Source: Sphingomonas phyllosphaerae FA2
GTDB lineage: Bacteria > Pseudomonadota > Alphaproteobacteria > Sphingomonadales > Sphingomonadaceae
Direction of reading: 5' to 3'
Assembly: GCF_000427645.1 (NCBI RefSeq)
Contig: NZ_KE386571.1
Coordinates: forward strand, 1,477,676-1,541,675
DNA length: 64,000 bases
This document shows, piece after piece, positions 38,976 through 47,041 of this stretch (within the stretch, counting starts at the first letter, position 1; each line of letters starts with the position of its first letter). The notes under the pieces are model-generated. The model ran no database searches and was not told the DNA's origin. It saw nothing but the letters and a program-made list of their open reading frames with translations. The position numbers and the translations under genes are program-made.

Positions 38976-40373
38976 ATGCGCGTCGCCACGCTTTCCGCGC
39001 CCGATGATATGGACGCCTGGCGCGAGGCGGCGCGTGCGCTGATCGCCGCCGATGTGCCGCCCGACCGCGTCGTCTGGCAAGTCGGCGCGGCCGCGGAGGA
39101 CTTGTTCGCAACCGGGGCAGAGCCCGCCCCGACGTCGCCTGCCAACGCTTCGCCGCTGCGCGTGTCCCGTGCGTTCATCGCGCTGGCGGGTGATGCGATC
39201 CTTCACCGTGACCCGGAACGGTTCGCGCTGCTCTATACCCTGTTGTGGCGGCTGCGCGAGATGCCGCGGCTGGTCGAAGACCATGCCGACCCGCTCGTGC
39301 GCCGCCTAGAAGGTTTGGCGAAGGCCGTGCGTCGGGACATTCACAAGATGCGCGCCTTCGTGCGGTTCCGCACCGTGACCGACGACGACGGCGACCGCTA
39401 TGTCGCGTGGTTCGAGCCCGAGCATCATATCGTCCGCGCCAACGCCGCCTTCTTCGTCAACCGCTTCGCATCGATGCGCTGGTCGATCCTCACACCGGAC
39501 GTGTCGATCCACTGGGACGGCGCGCGGCTCAGCGAAGGGCCGCCGGCGGTGCGCGGCGACGCGCCGGAGGGCGATCCGGTCGAGGAAGTGTGGAAGACCT
39601 ATTACGCCAGCATCTTCAATCCGGCGCGCGTCAAGGTGAACGCGATGCTCAAGGAGATGCCGCGCAAATACTGGAAGAACATGCCGGAAACCGCGCTGGT
39701 CCCGCAATTGCTGGCCAGTGCGCAGGCACGGGAGAGCGGAATGATCGAGCGGGCCCGCGGCCGTGAGGAAATCGGCGGCAATGCGCAACTCGCCTGGGAG
39801 GCGCTGCGCGACGAGGCGGCGGCATGCACGCGCTGCCACCTCCACAAACATGCGACGCAGACGGTGTTCGGCGAAGGGCCGGTGTCGGCGCCGATGATGT
39901 TCGTCGGCGAACAACCCGGCGATCAGGAGGATCTGGCCGGTCACCCGTTCGTCGGGCCCGCCGGACAGGTGTTCAACCGCGCGCTCGCCGCGGCCGGGAT
40001 CACCCGCGAGCAGACCTATGTCACCAATGCGGTCAAGCACTTCAAATTCGAGCCGCGCGGCAAGCGCCGCATCCACGCCAAACCCGACGCTGGCGAGATC
40101 GAGGCATGCCGCTGGTGGATCGAGCAGGAGCAATTGCTCTTGCGCCCGAAGGTCACCGTGGCACTCGGCGCGACCGCGGCGCGCAGTCTGTTCGGCAAGG
40201 TAATGACGATCGGTCGCGAGCGGGGTCGCGAGCAACGTCTGCCAGATGGCGGCGCAGCATGGATCACGGTGCACCCCAGCTATCTGCTGCGGCTACCCGA
40301 CGAGGATGCGCGCACGGCGGAGTTCGCGCGGTTCGTCGACGATCTGAAGCTGGCGCACGCGGCTTTAGGCTGA
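38976..40373 (+). CDS. udgX: DUF4130-UdgX fusion, uracil-DNA binding/glycosylase protein
   Basis: A 465-residue fusion. Residues about 1-240 are a DUF4130 domain (LLYTLLWRLREMPRLVEDHADP, later FVRFRTVTDDDG). Residues about 260-465 are a UdgX-type uracil-DNA glycosylase superfamily domain: Cys284-x2-Cys287 of an iron-sulfur site, GEQPGDQED (311-319), TNAVKHFKFEPRGKRRIH with His367, and VHPSYLLR. In mycobacterial UdgX the histidine of the KRRIH loop becomes covalently bonded to the abasic site after uracil release, giving an extremely stable protein-DNA complex; His367 fits that residue. It pairs with the radical SAM gene upstream; the DUF4130 part may supply the substrate-end function. Confidence 0.9.
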   Translation: MRVATLSAPDDMDAWREAARALIAADVPPDRVVWQVGAAAEDLFATGAEPAPTSPANASPLRVSRAFIALAGDAILHRDPERFALLYTLLWRLREMPRLVEDHADPLVRRLEGLAKAVRRDIHKMRAFVRFRTVTDDDGDRYVAWFEPEHHIVRANAAFFVNRFASMRWSILTPDVSIHWDGARLSEGPPAVRGDAPEGDPVEEVWKTYYASIFNPARVKVNAMLKEMPRKYWKNMPETALVPQLLASAQARESGMIERARGREEIGGNAQLAWEALRDEAAACTRCHLHKHATQTVFGEGPVSAPMMFVGEQPGDQEDLAGHPFVGPAGQVFNRALAAAGITREQTYVTNAVKHFKFEPRGKRRIHAKPDAGEIEACRWWIEQEQLLLRPKVTVALGATAARSLFGKVMTIGRERGREQRLPDGGAAWITVHPSYLLRLPDEDARTAEFARFVDDLKLAHAALG

Positions 40374-40377
40374 CGCT

Positions 40378-40454
40378 CGTCATTGCGAGCACAGCGAAGC
40401 AATCCAAGCCCGGATCAGGACGCCCTGGATCGCTTCGCTGCGCTCGCAATGACG
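40378..40454. repeat. REP-like palindrome, family A (copy A4)
   Basis: A diverged family A copy: left arm CGTCATTGCGAGCACAGCGA, right arm with CTTCGCTGCGCTCGCAATGACG. It fills the gap between convergent udgX and the aldo/keto reductase gene. Confidence 0.9.
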
Positions 40455-40480
40455 AACAATAAGGTCCCGACTCCCGCCCT

Positions 40481-41275
40481 TCACATCTCCCGCGGATCAG
40501 GCCCCATCCGCCCGTCGGGATCGTCCATCGCATCGATCGCCGCAATCTGCTCTTCCGACAGCCGCACGTCCCGCGCGCCCCAGTTGCTGGCGAGATGCTC
40601 CAGATCCCCCGCCTTGGGAATTACCGACAACCCCTTCGCCAGATGCCAGGCGATGATGACCTGCGCCGGCGTCGCCCCGACCTCATCGGCGATCCGCACG
40701 ATCCGCTCGTCCTTCAGCGTCGCGCCCTGCCCCAGCGGGCTCCAGCTCTGCGTCACGATACCGTGCGCGCGATTGGCGTCCTGCACATCACGCTGCTGGA
40801 AGGTCGGGTGCAACTCGATCTGGTTGACCGCCGGCACCACCCCGGTGGCTTCGACGATCGCTTCGAGATGCTCGGGCAGGAAGTTCGACACGCCGATCGA
40901 CCGCGCCAGCCCGCGCTCGCGCAATTCGATCAGCGTCTTCCATGCATCGACGAACCGCCCGCCCGCGGGATGTGGCCAGTGAATCAGGTACAGATCGACC
41001 TGTTCGCGCCCGAGCAGCGCCAGACTGGCGTCGAGTGCCGCAGCGGCATCGCCATGCTGGTCGTGCCACAATTTGGTGGTCACCCAGACATCGTCATGCC
41101 CGAGCCCTTCACCGACGCCGCGCTCATTATGGTAGAGCGCGGCCGTGTCGACGAGGCGGAAGCCGAGATCGAGCCCGGCGCGGACCACCGGCGCGACCTG
41201 CGCATCGGGAATTTGGTAGGTGCCAAGGCCAAGCTGGGGCATGGTGCGGCCATCGTTCAAGGTCAAATCTGTCAT
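40481..41275 (-). CDS. Aldo/keto reductase (2,5-diketogluconate reductase type)
   Basis: A 264-residue TIM-barrel AKR. The catalytic tetrad is intact: Asp43 and Tyr48 (RLVDTAALYHNE), Lys68 (VTTKLW) and His99 (LIHWPHP). The NADPH-binding end contains SWSPLGQGATLKDE and SVIPKAGDLEHLASN. The length and the GLGTYQIP start fit the AKR5-like group, which reduces 2,5-diketo-gluconate or methylglyoxal. The natural substrate is unknown. It is transcribed towards udgX and diverges from dedA, with 80 bases between starts. Confidence 0.9.
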   Translation of the reverse strand: MTDLTLNDGRTMPQLGLGTYQIPDAQVAPVVRAGLDLGFRLVDTAALYHNERGVGEGLGHDDVWVTTKLWHDQHGDAAAALDASLALLGREQVDLYLIHWPHPAGGRFVDAWKTLIELRERGLARSIGVSNFLPEHLEAIVEATGVVPAVNQIELHPTFQQRDVQDANRAHGIVTQSWSPLGQGATLKDERIVRIADEVGATPAQVIIAWHLAKGLSVIPKAGDLEHLASNWGARDVRLSEEQIAAIDAMDDPDGRMGPDPREM

Positions 41276-41355
41276 CTGCGACGAACCATTGCTGTCCCAA
41301 CGCGGTTCCCGGATTCCCGCTTCCCTTTCTTGCCGCAGTGCCGCAAGCGCAGCGC

Positions 41356-41988
41356 ATGGTCGAGAAGATCCTTGCCGCCCTCGCGGGCTTTGCCATCGCC
41401 GTCATCTCTGCCGGCGGTTACTGGGGTATCGCGCTGCTGATGGCGATCGAGAGCGCGTGCATCCCGCTGCCCAGCGAGATCATCATGCCGTTCGCAGGCT
41501 ATCTGGTGTCGACCGGCGAGCTGAACCTGTTCCTCGCCGCGACCGCGGGCGCGCTCGGGTGCAATCTCGGCTCGATCGTCGCTTACGAGATTGGGCGGCG
41601 CGGCGGGCGGCCGATGGCGGAAAAATTCGGACGCTACGTGCTGCTCGGGCCGGGCGAGCTGGACCTCGCCGACCGCTTCTTCAATCGCTGGGGCGCGTGG
41701 GCGATCCTGATCGGGCGAATGCTGCCGGTGATCCGCACCTTCATCGCCTTTCCCGCCGGGGTCGCGCGCATGAAGCTGATCCCGTTCCACCTCTATACGT
41801 TCATCGGTTCGTGGCCGTTCTGCCTGTTGTTGGCGTGGATCGGCATGACGCTCGGCGACAAGTGGAACAGCGATCCGCGGCTCAAGGCGTTCTTCCACCG
41901 CGCCGACGCCGCGATCGGCGTCGTCCTGGTCGCGGCGATCGCCTTCTATATCTGGCACCGCGTCAAGGGGATGAAGGCGAAGGGCTGA
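41356..41988 (+). CDS. DedA family membrane protein
   Basis: A 210-residue inner-membrane protein of the DedA/SNARE-associated family. It shows AIESACIPLPSEIIMPFAGYL with the re-entrant helix, LGSIVAYEIGRRGGRP, and ILIGRMLPVIRTFIAFPAG, the arginine-containing family signature. DedA proteins act in membrane lipid homeostasis, including undecaprenyl phosphate or phosphatidylethanolamine flipping, and in proton motive force maintenance. The ATG at 41356 is the best start; the frame extends upstream antisense to the reductase gene. Confidence 0.9.
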   Translation: MVEKILAALAGFAIAVISAGGYWGIALLMAIESACIPLPSEIIMPFAGYLVSTGELNLFLAATAGALGCNLGSIVAYEIGRRGGRPMAEKFGRYVLLGPGELDLADRFFNRWGAWAILIGRMLPVIRTFIAFPAGVARMKLIPFHLYTFIGSWPFCLLLAWIGMTLGDKWNSDPRLKAFFHRADAAIGVVLVAAIAFYIWHRVKGMKAKG

Positions 41989-42015
41989 TCCTCGTCGCCG
42001 GGAAGTCGCGGACTT

Positions 42016-42462
42016 CTATAGCTCCGGCGTCTCCCGCTTCGCTTCGGCGCGGCGTTCCTTCTTCCACCGCGTCGCGTTCTGCGTGACGCAGCCGGTCGCG
42101 CTTGCCGCGCCGACCGTCGAGCAACTCCCGACCCCGACCGTCCCGACATCGCGATTGGCCTGCTCGCGCGCCGCCCAATTCTCGTTCTCGGGCGTCACCT
42201 CGAAATTGCGCAACTCCTTGGGTATACGGAACTGCTCCTCGGCCGGCCGGCGGGTGCAGACCACCACCTCGTTGCCGTCATTGTCGGTCGGGCAGCGTTC
42301 GTTGCCGTACAGCACGATCACGCCGTTCACCGGCGCACTGCGCGACACGCCCTCGGCCACGGTGACCTTCGGCACGCGGGTCGTGCTGGCGGGCGGACCG
42401 ACCTGCGCCACGGCGGGCGTGGCGCACAGCGTCAACAGGATCGGCGAGAGGCGACGACGCAT
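42016..42462 (-). CDS. Small secreted protein of unknown function
   Basis: A 148-residue protein with a clear signal peptide (RRRLSPILLTLCATPAVAQ). The mature part has four cysteines (CPTD, VVCTRR, SCSTV, GCVTQ) that may form two disulfides, and a motif RRPAEEQFRIPKELRN that I have the impression is shared by small sphingomonad proteins, though I cannot check it here. I do not recognise a function. It starts 12 bases after the coq7 stop on the same strand, so it may end the long proA-coq7 operon. The DsbB gene of that operon could serve its disulfides. Confidence 0.75.
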   Translation of the reverse strand: MRRRLSPILLTLCATPAVAQVGPPASTTRVPKVTVAEGVSRSAPVNGVIVLYGNERCPTDNDGNEVVVCTRRPAEEQFRIPKELRNFEVTPENENWAAREQANRDVGTVGVGSCSTVGAASATGCVTQNATRWKKERRAEAKRETPEL

Positions 42463-42474
42463 CGAACAGACCTT

Positions 42475-43008
42475 CTACAAACGTTTGGCAGTGGCGATCG
42501 CAACACGGCACCCAAGCCGGATCGCCGCCGACAGCAAGGGATAGGCCGGCGCATTCTCCGCGCCATTGGCCAGCGCGGTGTCGCGATGCTCCAGTTCTTC
42601 GGCCTGAAACTCGCGGATCGCCTCGGACAGCTCGGGATCGCTGTCACCCAGCGCGACCAGCTGCTCCTCGTAATGTTTGTCGATCTCGGTCTCGACCGCG
42701 GCGGTGCACGCCATCGCCGCCTCCGGTCCGATCGCGGCAGTCACCGCGCCGAGCGCGAAGCCCGCGACATCCCAGAACGGCTGGAACAGCGTCGGCCGCA
42801 CGCCGCGCTCGACGATCATCCGGTCGAAGAACGCGCGGTGCTTTTCCTCCTGCAACGCCATCGCGGAGATCTTGCGCGCCATCGGCGAGCGCTGCCCCAT
42901 GATCGCGAGTTGCCCCGCATAGATGCGGATCGCCCCGAACTCGCCGGCCTGATCGACACGAATCATCGACGCGGACGGATGCGGACGGTCACCGGGCTTC
43001 CAGGTCAT
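42475..43008 (-). CDS. coq7: 3-demethoxyubiquinol 3-hydroxylase Coq7
   Basis: A 177-residue di-iron monooxygenase. The iron ligands lie in DQAGEFGAIRIYAGQ (Glu23), ALQEEKHRAFF (Glu54/Glu55, His57), ETEIDKHYEEQL and EELEHRDTAL, the two-fold ExxH pattern of the family. It hydroxylates demethoxyubiquinol in ubiquinone synthesis, at the membrane surface. The ATG at 43008 overlaps the dsbB stop by four bases. It complements the polyprenyl synthase at 12864-13874 in the same pathway. Confidence 0.93.
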   Translation of the reverse strand: MTWKPGDRPHPSASMIRVDQAGEFGAIRIYAGQLAIMGQRSPMARKISAMALQEEKHRAFFDRMIVERGVRPTLFQPFWDVAGFALGAVTAAIGPEAAMACTAAVETEIDKHYEEQLVALGDSDPELSEAIREFQAEELEHRDTALANGAENAPAYPLLSAAIRLGCRVAIATAKRL

Positions 43009-43487
43009 CCACGCCTCCTCAATTGCGTCGCGATCAGCAAAGCGCCGACCAGCGAGATCACCGCATTCCACCCGGCGAGCGACACGCCGAGCAACGACCA
43101 TTGCGGCGCATCACACCGGACGATGGGGGCGGCGAGCAGGTCCTTCAAGGCCTGATCGGTCGACAGGCCCGACAGGTTGGTGGTCTGCGTGCAGGCGGTG
43201 ATCCCCTGCCACCAATGATATTCGACCCCGGCGTGGAAGACGCCGATCAGCCCGGACACCGCGATCAGCGCCGCCGCACCCGCCACCAGCGTCGCCTTCA
43301 CACGCGGCCCGCCGGTCACGAACGCCAGCACCGCCATCGCCAGCGCGCCATAATGCGGCCACCGCTGCCAATGGCACATTTCGCACGGATACAACCCGCC
43401 GATCAGCTGGAACGCCCACGCCCCGCCCAGCAGCACCGCCGGGATCAGCAGCGCGAGCAGCCGCGCGTTGCGCAGGCCGGTTGCCAT
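43005..43487 (-). CDS. dsbB: Disulfide bond formation protein B
   Basis: A 160-residue inner-membrane protein with four helices. The first periplasmic loop carries YPCEMCHWQRWPH (Cys35, Cys38), and the second has a cysteine pair in ITACTQTT and VRCDAPQW. DsbB passes electrons from DsbA to ubiquinone. The cysteine-containing loops and QRWPH signature match the alphaproteobacterial DsbB type. Its ATG at 43487 overlaps the ctpA stop. The two DsbA-like proteins at 30870-32304 are likely partners. Confidence 0.92.
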   Translation of the reverse strand: MATGLRNARLLALLIPAVLLGGAWAFQLIGGLYPCEMCHWQRWPHYGALAMAVLAFVTGGPRVKATLVAGAAALIAVSGLIGVFHAGVEYHWWQGITACTQTTNLSGLSTDQALKDLLAAPIVRCDAPQWSLLGVSLAGWNAVISLVGALLIATQLRRRG

Positions 43488-44863
43488 CACTTCTTCACCG
43501 CCGCCGGCGTGGCGGTCGCGCCCGGCTTGACAGTCATCGCCTGCGTCACCGCCGTGACCTGCGTCGCGCCACCCAGCCGCGCGATCGTCTTGAGCGCATA
43601 CCAAAGCTGGAAATCCTCGATCCCCTGCTTCTTGAGCGCGTCGGGCGAAGTCGCGAAGCGCGGATCGTCTTTCACATCCTCTTCCAGCACCGCGTTATCC
43701 GGCGACTTGATCTCGTTGATCAAATGCCGGCGCAGGTCGGCCTCGCGGAACACCGGGCGCGACTTGTAATCGGGGTCAGAGATCTGCGGCACCTTGATAT
43801 CGGGCTCGATCCCGCCCTCCTGCACGCTCCGCCCAGAGGGGGTGAAGTAGCGCGCGGTGGTCAGCCGCAGCGCGGTGCGCGGCCCCAGCTGCAGCAACGT
43901 CTGCACCGATCCCTTGCCGAACGTACGCTCACCCATCACCAGCGCGCGGTGATGATCCTGCAACGCGCCCGCGACGATCTCGCTGGCCGAGGCGGTGCCC
44001 GAATCGGTCAGCACGATGATCGGCAGCCCGTGCGCATCGTCGCCCGGCCGCGCGAAATAGCGCTCGATATCGTCCTTCTCGCGCCCGCGCTGACTGACGA
44101 TTTCGCCATGATCGAGGAACGCGTCGGACACTTCGATCGCCTGCGTCAGCAACCCGCCGCCATTCTCGCGAAGGTCGACGACATAGCCGAGCGGACGATG
44201 CCCCAGCGACTTGTCGATCGCCATGATCGCGGCGCGCGTGTCCGCGCCGGTCTGTTCGGAGAAGGTGTTGATGTTGATGTAACCGACATCGCCCTTCACT
44301 TCCCATTTGACCGGGCGCTGCACGATCACCTCGCGCACCAGCGTCACCACGATCGGCTTGTCGCGACCGGAGCGGATCAGCGTCAGCGTCACCTTCGTGC
44401 CCGGCTTGCCGCGCATCTGCGCGGTCGCCTCGTCGAGTGTCCCGCCGTAGATCAGCTTGCCGTCGATATGCGTGATGAAGTCGCCGGACTTGATCCCGGC
44501 GCGTCCGGCCGGCGTATCCTCCTGCGGCGCGATCACCTTCACTGCGCCATCCTCCATCGAGACGGTCAGGCCCAGCCCGCCGTAATTGCCCTCGGTCTGG
44601 ATGCGCAGATTGTCGAAGTCGGAGGCGTCGACATAGCTGCTGTGCGGATCGAGCGCCGCCAGCATCCCGTCGATCGCGCCCTTCATCAGTTGATCGTCGG
44701 TGACCTTGTCGACGTAATCGGCCTTCACGCGATTGTAGACGTCGAGGAACTTGTCGAGCTGGCGATAGGTGGCGGTGTCCGACGCGGCCATCGCCCCGGT
44801 GGCGACCGGCACGGTGGCGATGGCGGTGACCAGCGCGACGGCCGGGAGCAGCTTTGACTTCAT
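43487..44863 (-). CDS. ctpA: Carboxyl-terminal processing protease (S41 family)
   Basis: A 458-residue periplasmic protease. A signal peptide (LLPAVALVTAIATVPVATGAMA) is followed by a helical N-terminal region, a PDZ domain (about residues 95-180; GLGLTVSMEDGAVKVIAP and GIKSGDFITHIDGK), and the S41 catalytic domain with GTASASEI (Ser292 by homology) and GERTFGKG (Lys317). It cleaves proteins at hydrophobic C-termini and degrades tmRNA-tagged or damaged envelope proteins in relatives. The ATG at 44863 gives the signal peptide. It lies 107 bases after the EnvC-like gene in the operon and overlaps dsbB by one base. Confidence 0.94.
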   Translation of the reverse strand: MKSKLLPAVALVTAIATVPVATGAMAASDTATYRQLDKFLDVYNRVKADYVDKVTDDQLMKGAIDGMLAALDPHSSYVDASDFDNLRIQTEGNYGGLGLTVSMEDGAVKVIAPQEDTPAGRAGIKSGDFITHIDGKLIYGGTLDEATAQMRGKPGTKVTLTLIRSGRDKPIVVTLVREVIVQRPVKWEVKGDVGYININTFSEQTGADTRAAIMAIDKSLGHRPLGYVVDLRENGGGLLTQAIEVSDAFLDHGEIVSQRGREKDDIERYFARPGDDAHGLPIIVLTDSGTASASEIVAGALQDHHRALVMGERTFGKGSVQTLLQLGPRTALRLTTARYFTPSGRSVQEGGIEPDIKVPQISDPDYKSRPVFREADLRRHLINEIKSPDNAVLEEDVKDDPRFATSPDALKKQGIEDFQLWYALKTIARLGGATQVTAVTQAMTVKPGATATPAAVKK

Positions 44864-44970
44864 GACGGGCGAAACTGTTCCTGCGAATGGACGATCCCGC
44901 GGTGTAGCGGAATTTGCCGGGACGATCAAAGCGCCCGCGCGGCTGAATGGTGGCTTAGCGCGCGGCGCGC

Positions 44971-46044
44971 TCACCCGACGAGCTGCGCGATATCCACCGG
45001 GCGTCCCCGGCGCCGCAACTCGACCGTAACGCGCGCGCCGTCGACCTTGGGCGCGGCCCCCAGCGGCGCACCCGCCGCGACGCTCGCCCCGGCCTCCACC
45101 GCGACGGTGCCCAGCCCCGCGATCAACGATGTCCAGCCGGCGCCGTGATCGACGATCACGATCCGTCCGAAGCTGCGGAACGGCCCCGCGAACCGCACCC
45201 GCCCGCCCGCTGGAGAGACGATCGCCGCGGCGGCGGGCACCGCCAGCGTCAGCCCGCGCGCGCGGACGCCATTGCCCGACACCTCGCCCATGCCGGTCAC
45301 CAGCCGCCCCGTCACCGGCAGGCGGTAGGCGCTGCCCTTCGCCGCCGGCACTTCGTGCGGCACCGGCGGCAGCGGCAGCGCCATAAGATCGGCGAGCACC
45401 GCCTGCTCGCTGCCCAGTGTCGTCAGCCGCTCGGCGGTATCGCGAACCGCTTCTTCCATCGCCAGCGCGCGATCGTCATCGCCGCCGGTGACCGCCGCAA
45501 GCTGCTCGCGCGCCTCGACCAGCCGGGCGCGGGCGGCGCGCAGCCGGCGCTGCGCCGTCGCCGCACTCGCCTGCATCACGCGGCCATGCGCCACCGCGCG
45601 GCGCAACGCCGCCGATCGCGCGCGCAGCACCGGCAGGATCGCCGTCGATACCGCCTGCGCATGCACGATATCCGCGACGCTCCCCGGCTGCGCCAGCGTC
45701 GCGATCGCGGGCCGGCGGGCGAGCGCGGTCAGCGTCGCGAGCAATCGCGCGACCGGCGCCTCACGCGCGGCGAGCAGCGCACGCTGCGTGGCCAGCCGCC
45801 TGTCGATCACCGCCGCCTGCGCCTGCAAGATCGCAAGATCGGCCTCCGCCGCCGACACCCGCGCGGCAACCGCTGCCTCGCGCAGTTGCGCGCGCTGTGC
45901 CGGGTCGGCGATCGTATCGGCGCGCTCCTCCAGAGATTGCGCGCGCCGCTTGGCGACCACGCCCGGCTGCGCGGTGGCGAGCGCCGCTACCCCGCACAGG
46001 CCGACCAGCGACACCGCCGTCCATGACGATCGGCGCGACATCAT
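44971..46044 (-). CDS. EnvC-like murein hydrolase activator, degenerate LytM domain
   Basis: A 357-residue exported protein. A signal peptide precedes a long coiled coil (residues about 28-210, Ala/Arg/Glu-rich, QAQAAVIDRRLATQRALLAAR). A LytM/M23 fold follows: PVTGRLVTGMGEVSGNGVRARGLTLAV, then GRIVIVDHGAGWTSLIAGLG and VTVELRRRGRPVDIAQLV. The zinc ligands of active M23 peptidases (HxxxD and HxH) are missing, as in EnvC, which activates amidases at the septum rather than cutting itself. The ATG at 46044 overlaps the rlmH stop (ATGA). Confidence 0.88.
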   Translation of the reverse strand: MMSRRSSWTAVSLVGLCGVAALATAQPGVVAKRRAQSLEERADTIADPAQRAQLREAAVAARVSAAEADLAILQAQAAVIDRRLATQRALLAAREAPVARLLATLTALARRPAIATLAQPGSVADIVHAQAVSTAILPVLRARSAALRRAVAHGRVMQASAATAQRRLRAARARLVEAREQLAAVTGGDDDRALAMEEAVRDTAERLTTLGSEQAVLADLMALPLPPVPHEVPAAKGSAYRLPVTGRLVTGMGEVSGNGVRARGLTLAVPAAAAIVSPAGGRVRFAGPFRSFGRIVIVDHGAGWTSLIAGLGTVAVEAGASVAAGAPLGAAPKVDGARVTVELRRRGRPVDIAQLVG

Positions 46045-46463
46045 CCCTCGCGATGATAGGGGTGATTCGCCAATATGCTGGTCGCGCGAAACAGTTGCTC
46101 GGCGAGCATCGCGCGCGCGAGCAGATGCGGCCAGGTCGCCCGCCCGAACGACAGCAGCATGTCGGCCTCGCCACGTTCGGCGTCGGAGAAGCCGTCGGCT
46201 GCCCCGATCAGGAACCGCGCCTCGCGCACGCCATCGTCGCGCCACCGCCCGATCCGCTCGGCAAAAACCGTCGAGCCCAGCACCTCGCCCTTCTCGTCGA
46301 GCAGGATACGGCGACCCTGCACGGGCCGATCGGGCTCACGCCCACCACGATCGGGCAATTCGCTGACGCGCGTCGGCCACGCGATCCGCTTGAGGTAGCG
46401 ATCGACAAGTTCGGCCTCTGGCGACCGCCCGATCCGTCCCCGCGCAACGATGTGCAGCAACAT
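46041..46463 (-). CDS. rlmH: 23S rRNA pseudouridine(1915)-N3-methyltransferase RlmH
   Basis: A 140-residue SPOUT (trefoil-knot) methyltransferase. The N-terminus MLLHIVARGRIGRS..ELVDRYLKR and the knot segment FLIGAADGFSD, then SFGRATWPHLLARAMLAEQLFRA and NHPYHR, are RlmH hallmarks. It methylates pseudouridine 1915 in helix 69 of 23S rRNA; RluD in this window (2118-3065) makes that pseudouridine. It is part of the proA-nadD-rsfS-rlmH-envC-ctpA-dsbB-coq7 operon. REP copy B4 separates it from rsfS. Confidence 0.95.
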   Translation of the reverse strand: MLLHIVARGRIGRSPEAELVDRYLKRIAWPTRVSELPDRGGREPDRPVQGRRILLDEKGEVLGSTVFAERIGRWRDDGVREARFLIGAADGFSDAERGEADMLLSFGRATWPHLLARAMLAEQLFRATSILANHPYHREG

Positions 46464-46519
46464 TGGCGCTCTCTACCAGAACGAGCCGACGCGAAGCACC
46501 GCCCAAACCCTTCTACCAT

Positions 46520-46603
46520 CGTCGCCACGGACTTGATCCGGGGCCCCGCTTTTTCTTGGCGATGAAAGAAAGAAGCGGGATCTGGGATCAAGTCCGGGAC
46601 GAC
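46520..46603. repeat. REP-like palindrome, family B (copy B4)
   Basis: Left arm CGTCGCCACGGACTTGATCC, right arm GATCAAGTCCGGGACGAC. It lies inside the operon, between codirectional rsfS and rlmH, one of the few copies not between convergent genes. Confidence 0.85.
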
Positions 46604-46646
46604 GACCGACAAAGCGACGCGTCGGCCCTGAAGCCGCGACCGAACC

Positions 46647-47039
46647 TCAGTTCGGCGCACCACCCGGCGCCGGCGCATCGCCGAACGACCACATTCGCTC
46701 CAGATTGTAGAAGCTGCGCACCTCGGGGCGGAACAGGTGGACGATCACGTCGCCGCCGTCGATCAGCACCCAGTCGGCATTGGGCAGCCCCTCGATCCGC
46801 GCGGGGCGGCCGGTCTCGCCCTTGATCCGCTCGGCCAGCTTCTGCGCCATCGACGCGACCTGCCGGGTCGAGCGCCCGCTGGCGATGACCATATAGTCGG
46901 CGATCGACGATTTGCCCGCGAGCGGGATCGAGATCGTGTCCACCGCCTGATCGTCGTCCAGCGATTGCAGGACCAGACGATGCAGCGCCTCGACATCCGT
47001 GGAATCGGGCGAGCGGCGGGCGGGTTCGGTGGCGGGCAA
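46647..47039 (-). CDS. rsfS: Ribosomal silencing factor RsfS
   Basis: A 130-residue RsfS/DUF143 protein: HRLVLQSLDDDQAVDTISIPLAGKSSIADYMVIASGRSTRQVASMAQKLAERIK, then GLPNADWVLIDGGDVIVHLFRPEVRSFYNLERMW. It binds L14 on the 50S subunit and blocks 30S joining when nutrients fall. No ATG fits. A TTG at 47039 is preceded by a strong CAGGAG Shine-Dalgarno that overlaps the end of nadD, and gives the usual start length. The stop lies 43 bases before REP copy B4. Confidence 0.9.
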   Translation of the reverse strand: MPATEPARRSPDSTDVEALHRLVLQSLDDDQAVDTISIPLAGKSSIADYMVIASGRSTRQVASMAQKLAERIKGETGRPARIEGLPNADWVLIDGGDVIVHLFRPEVRSFYNLERMWSFGDAPAPGGAPN

Positions 47040-47041
47040 GG

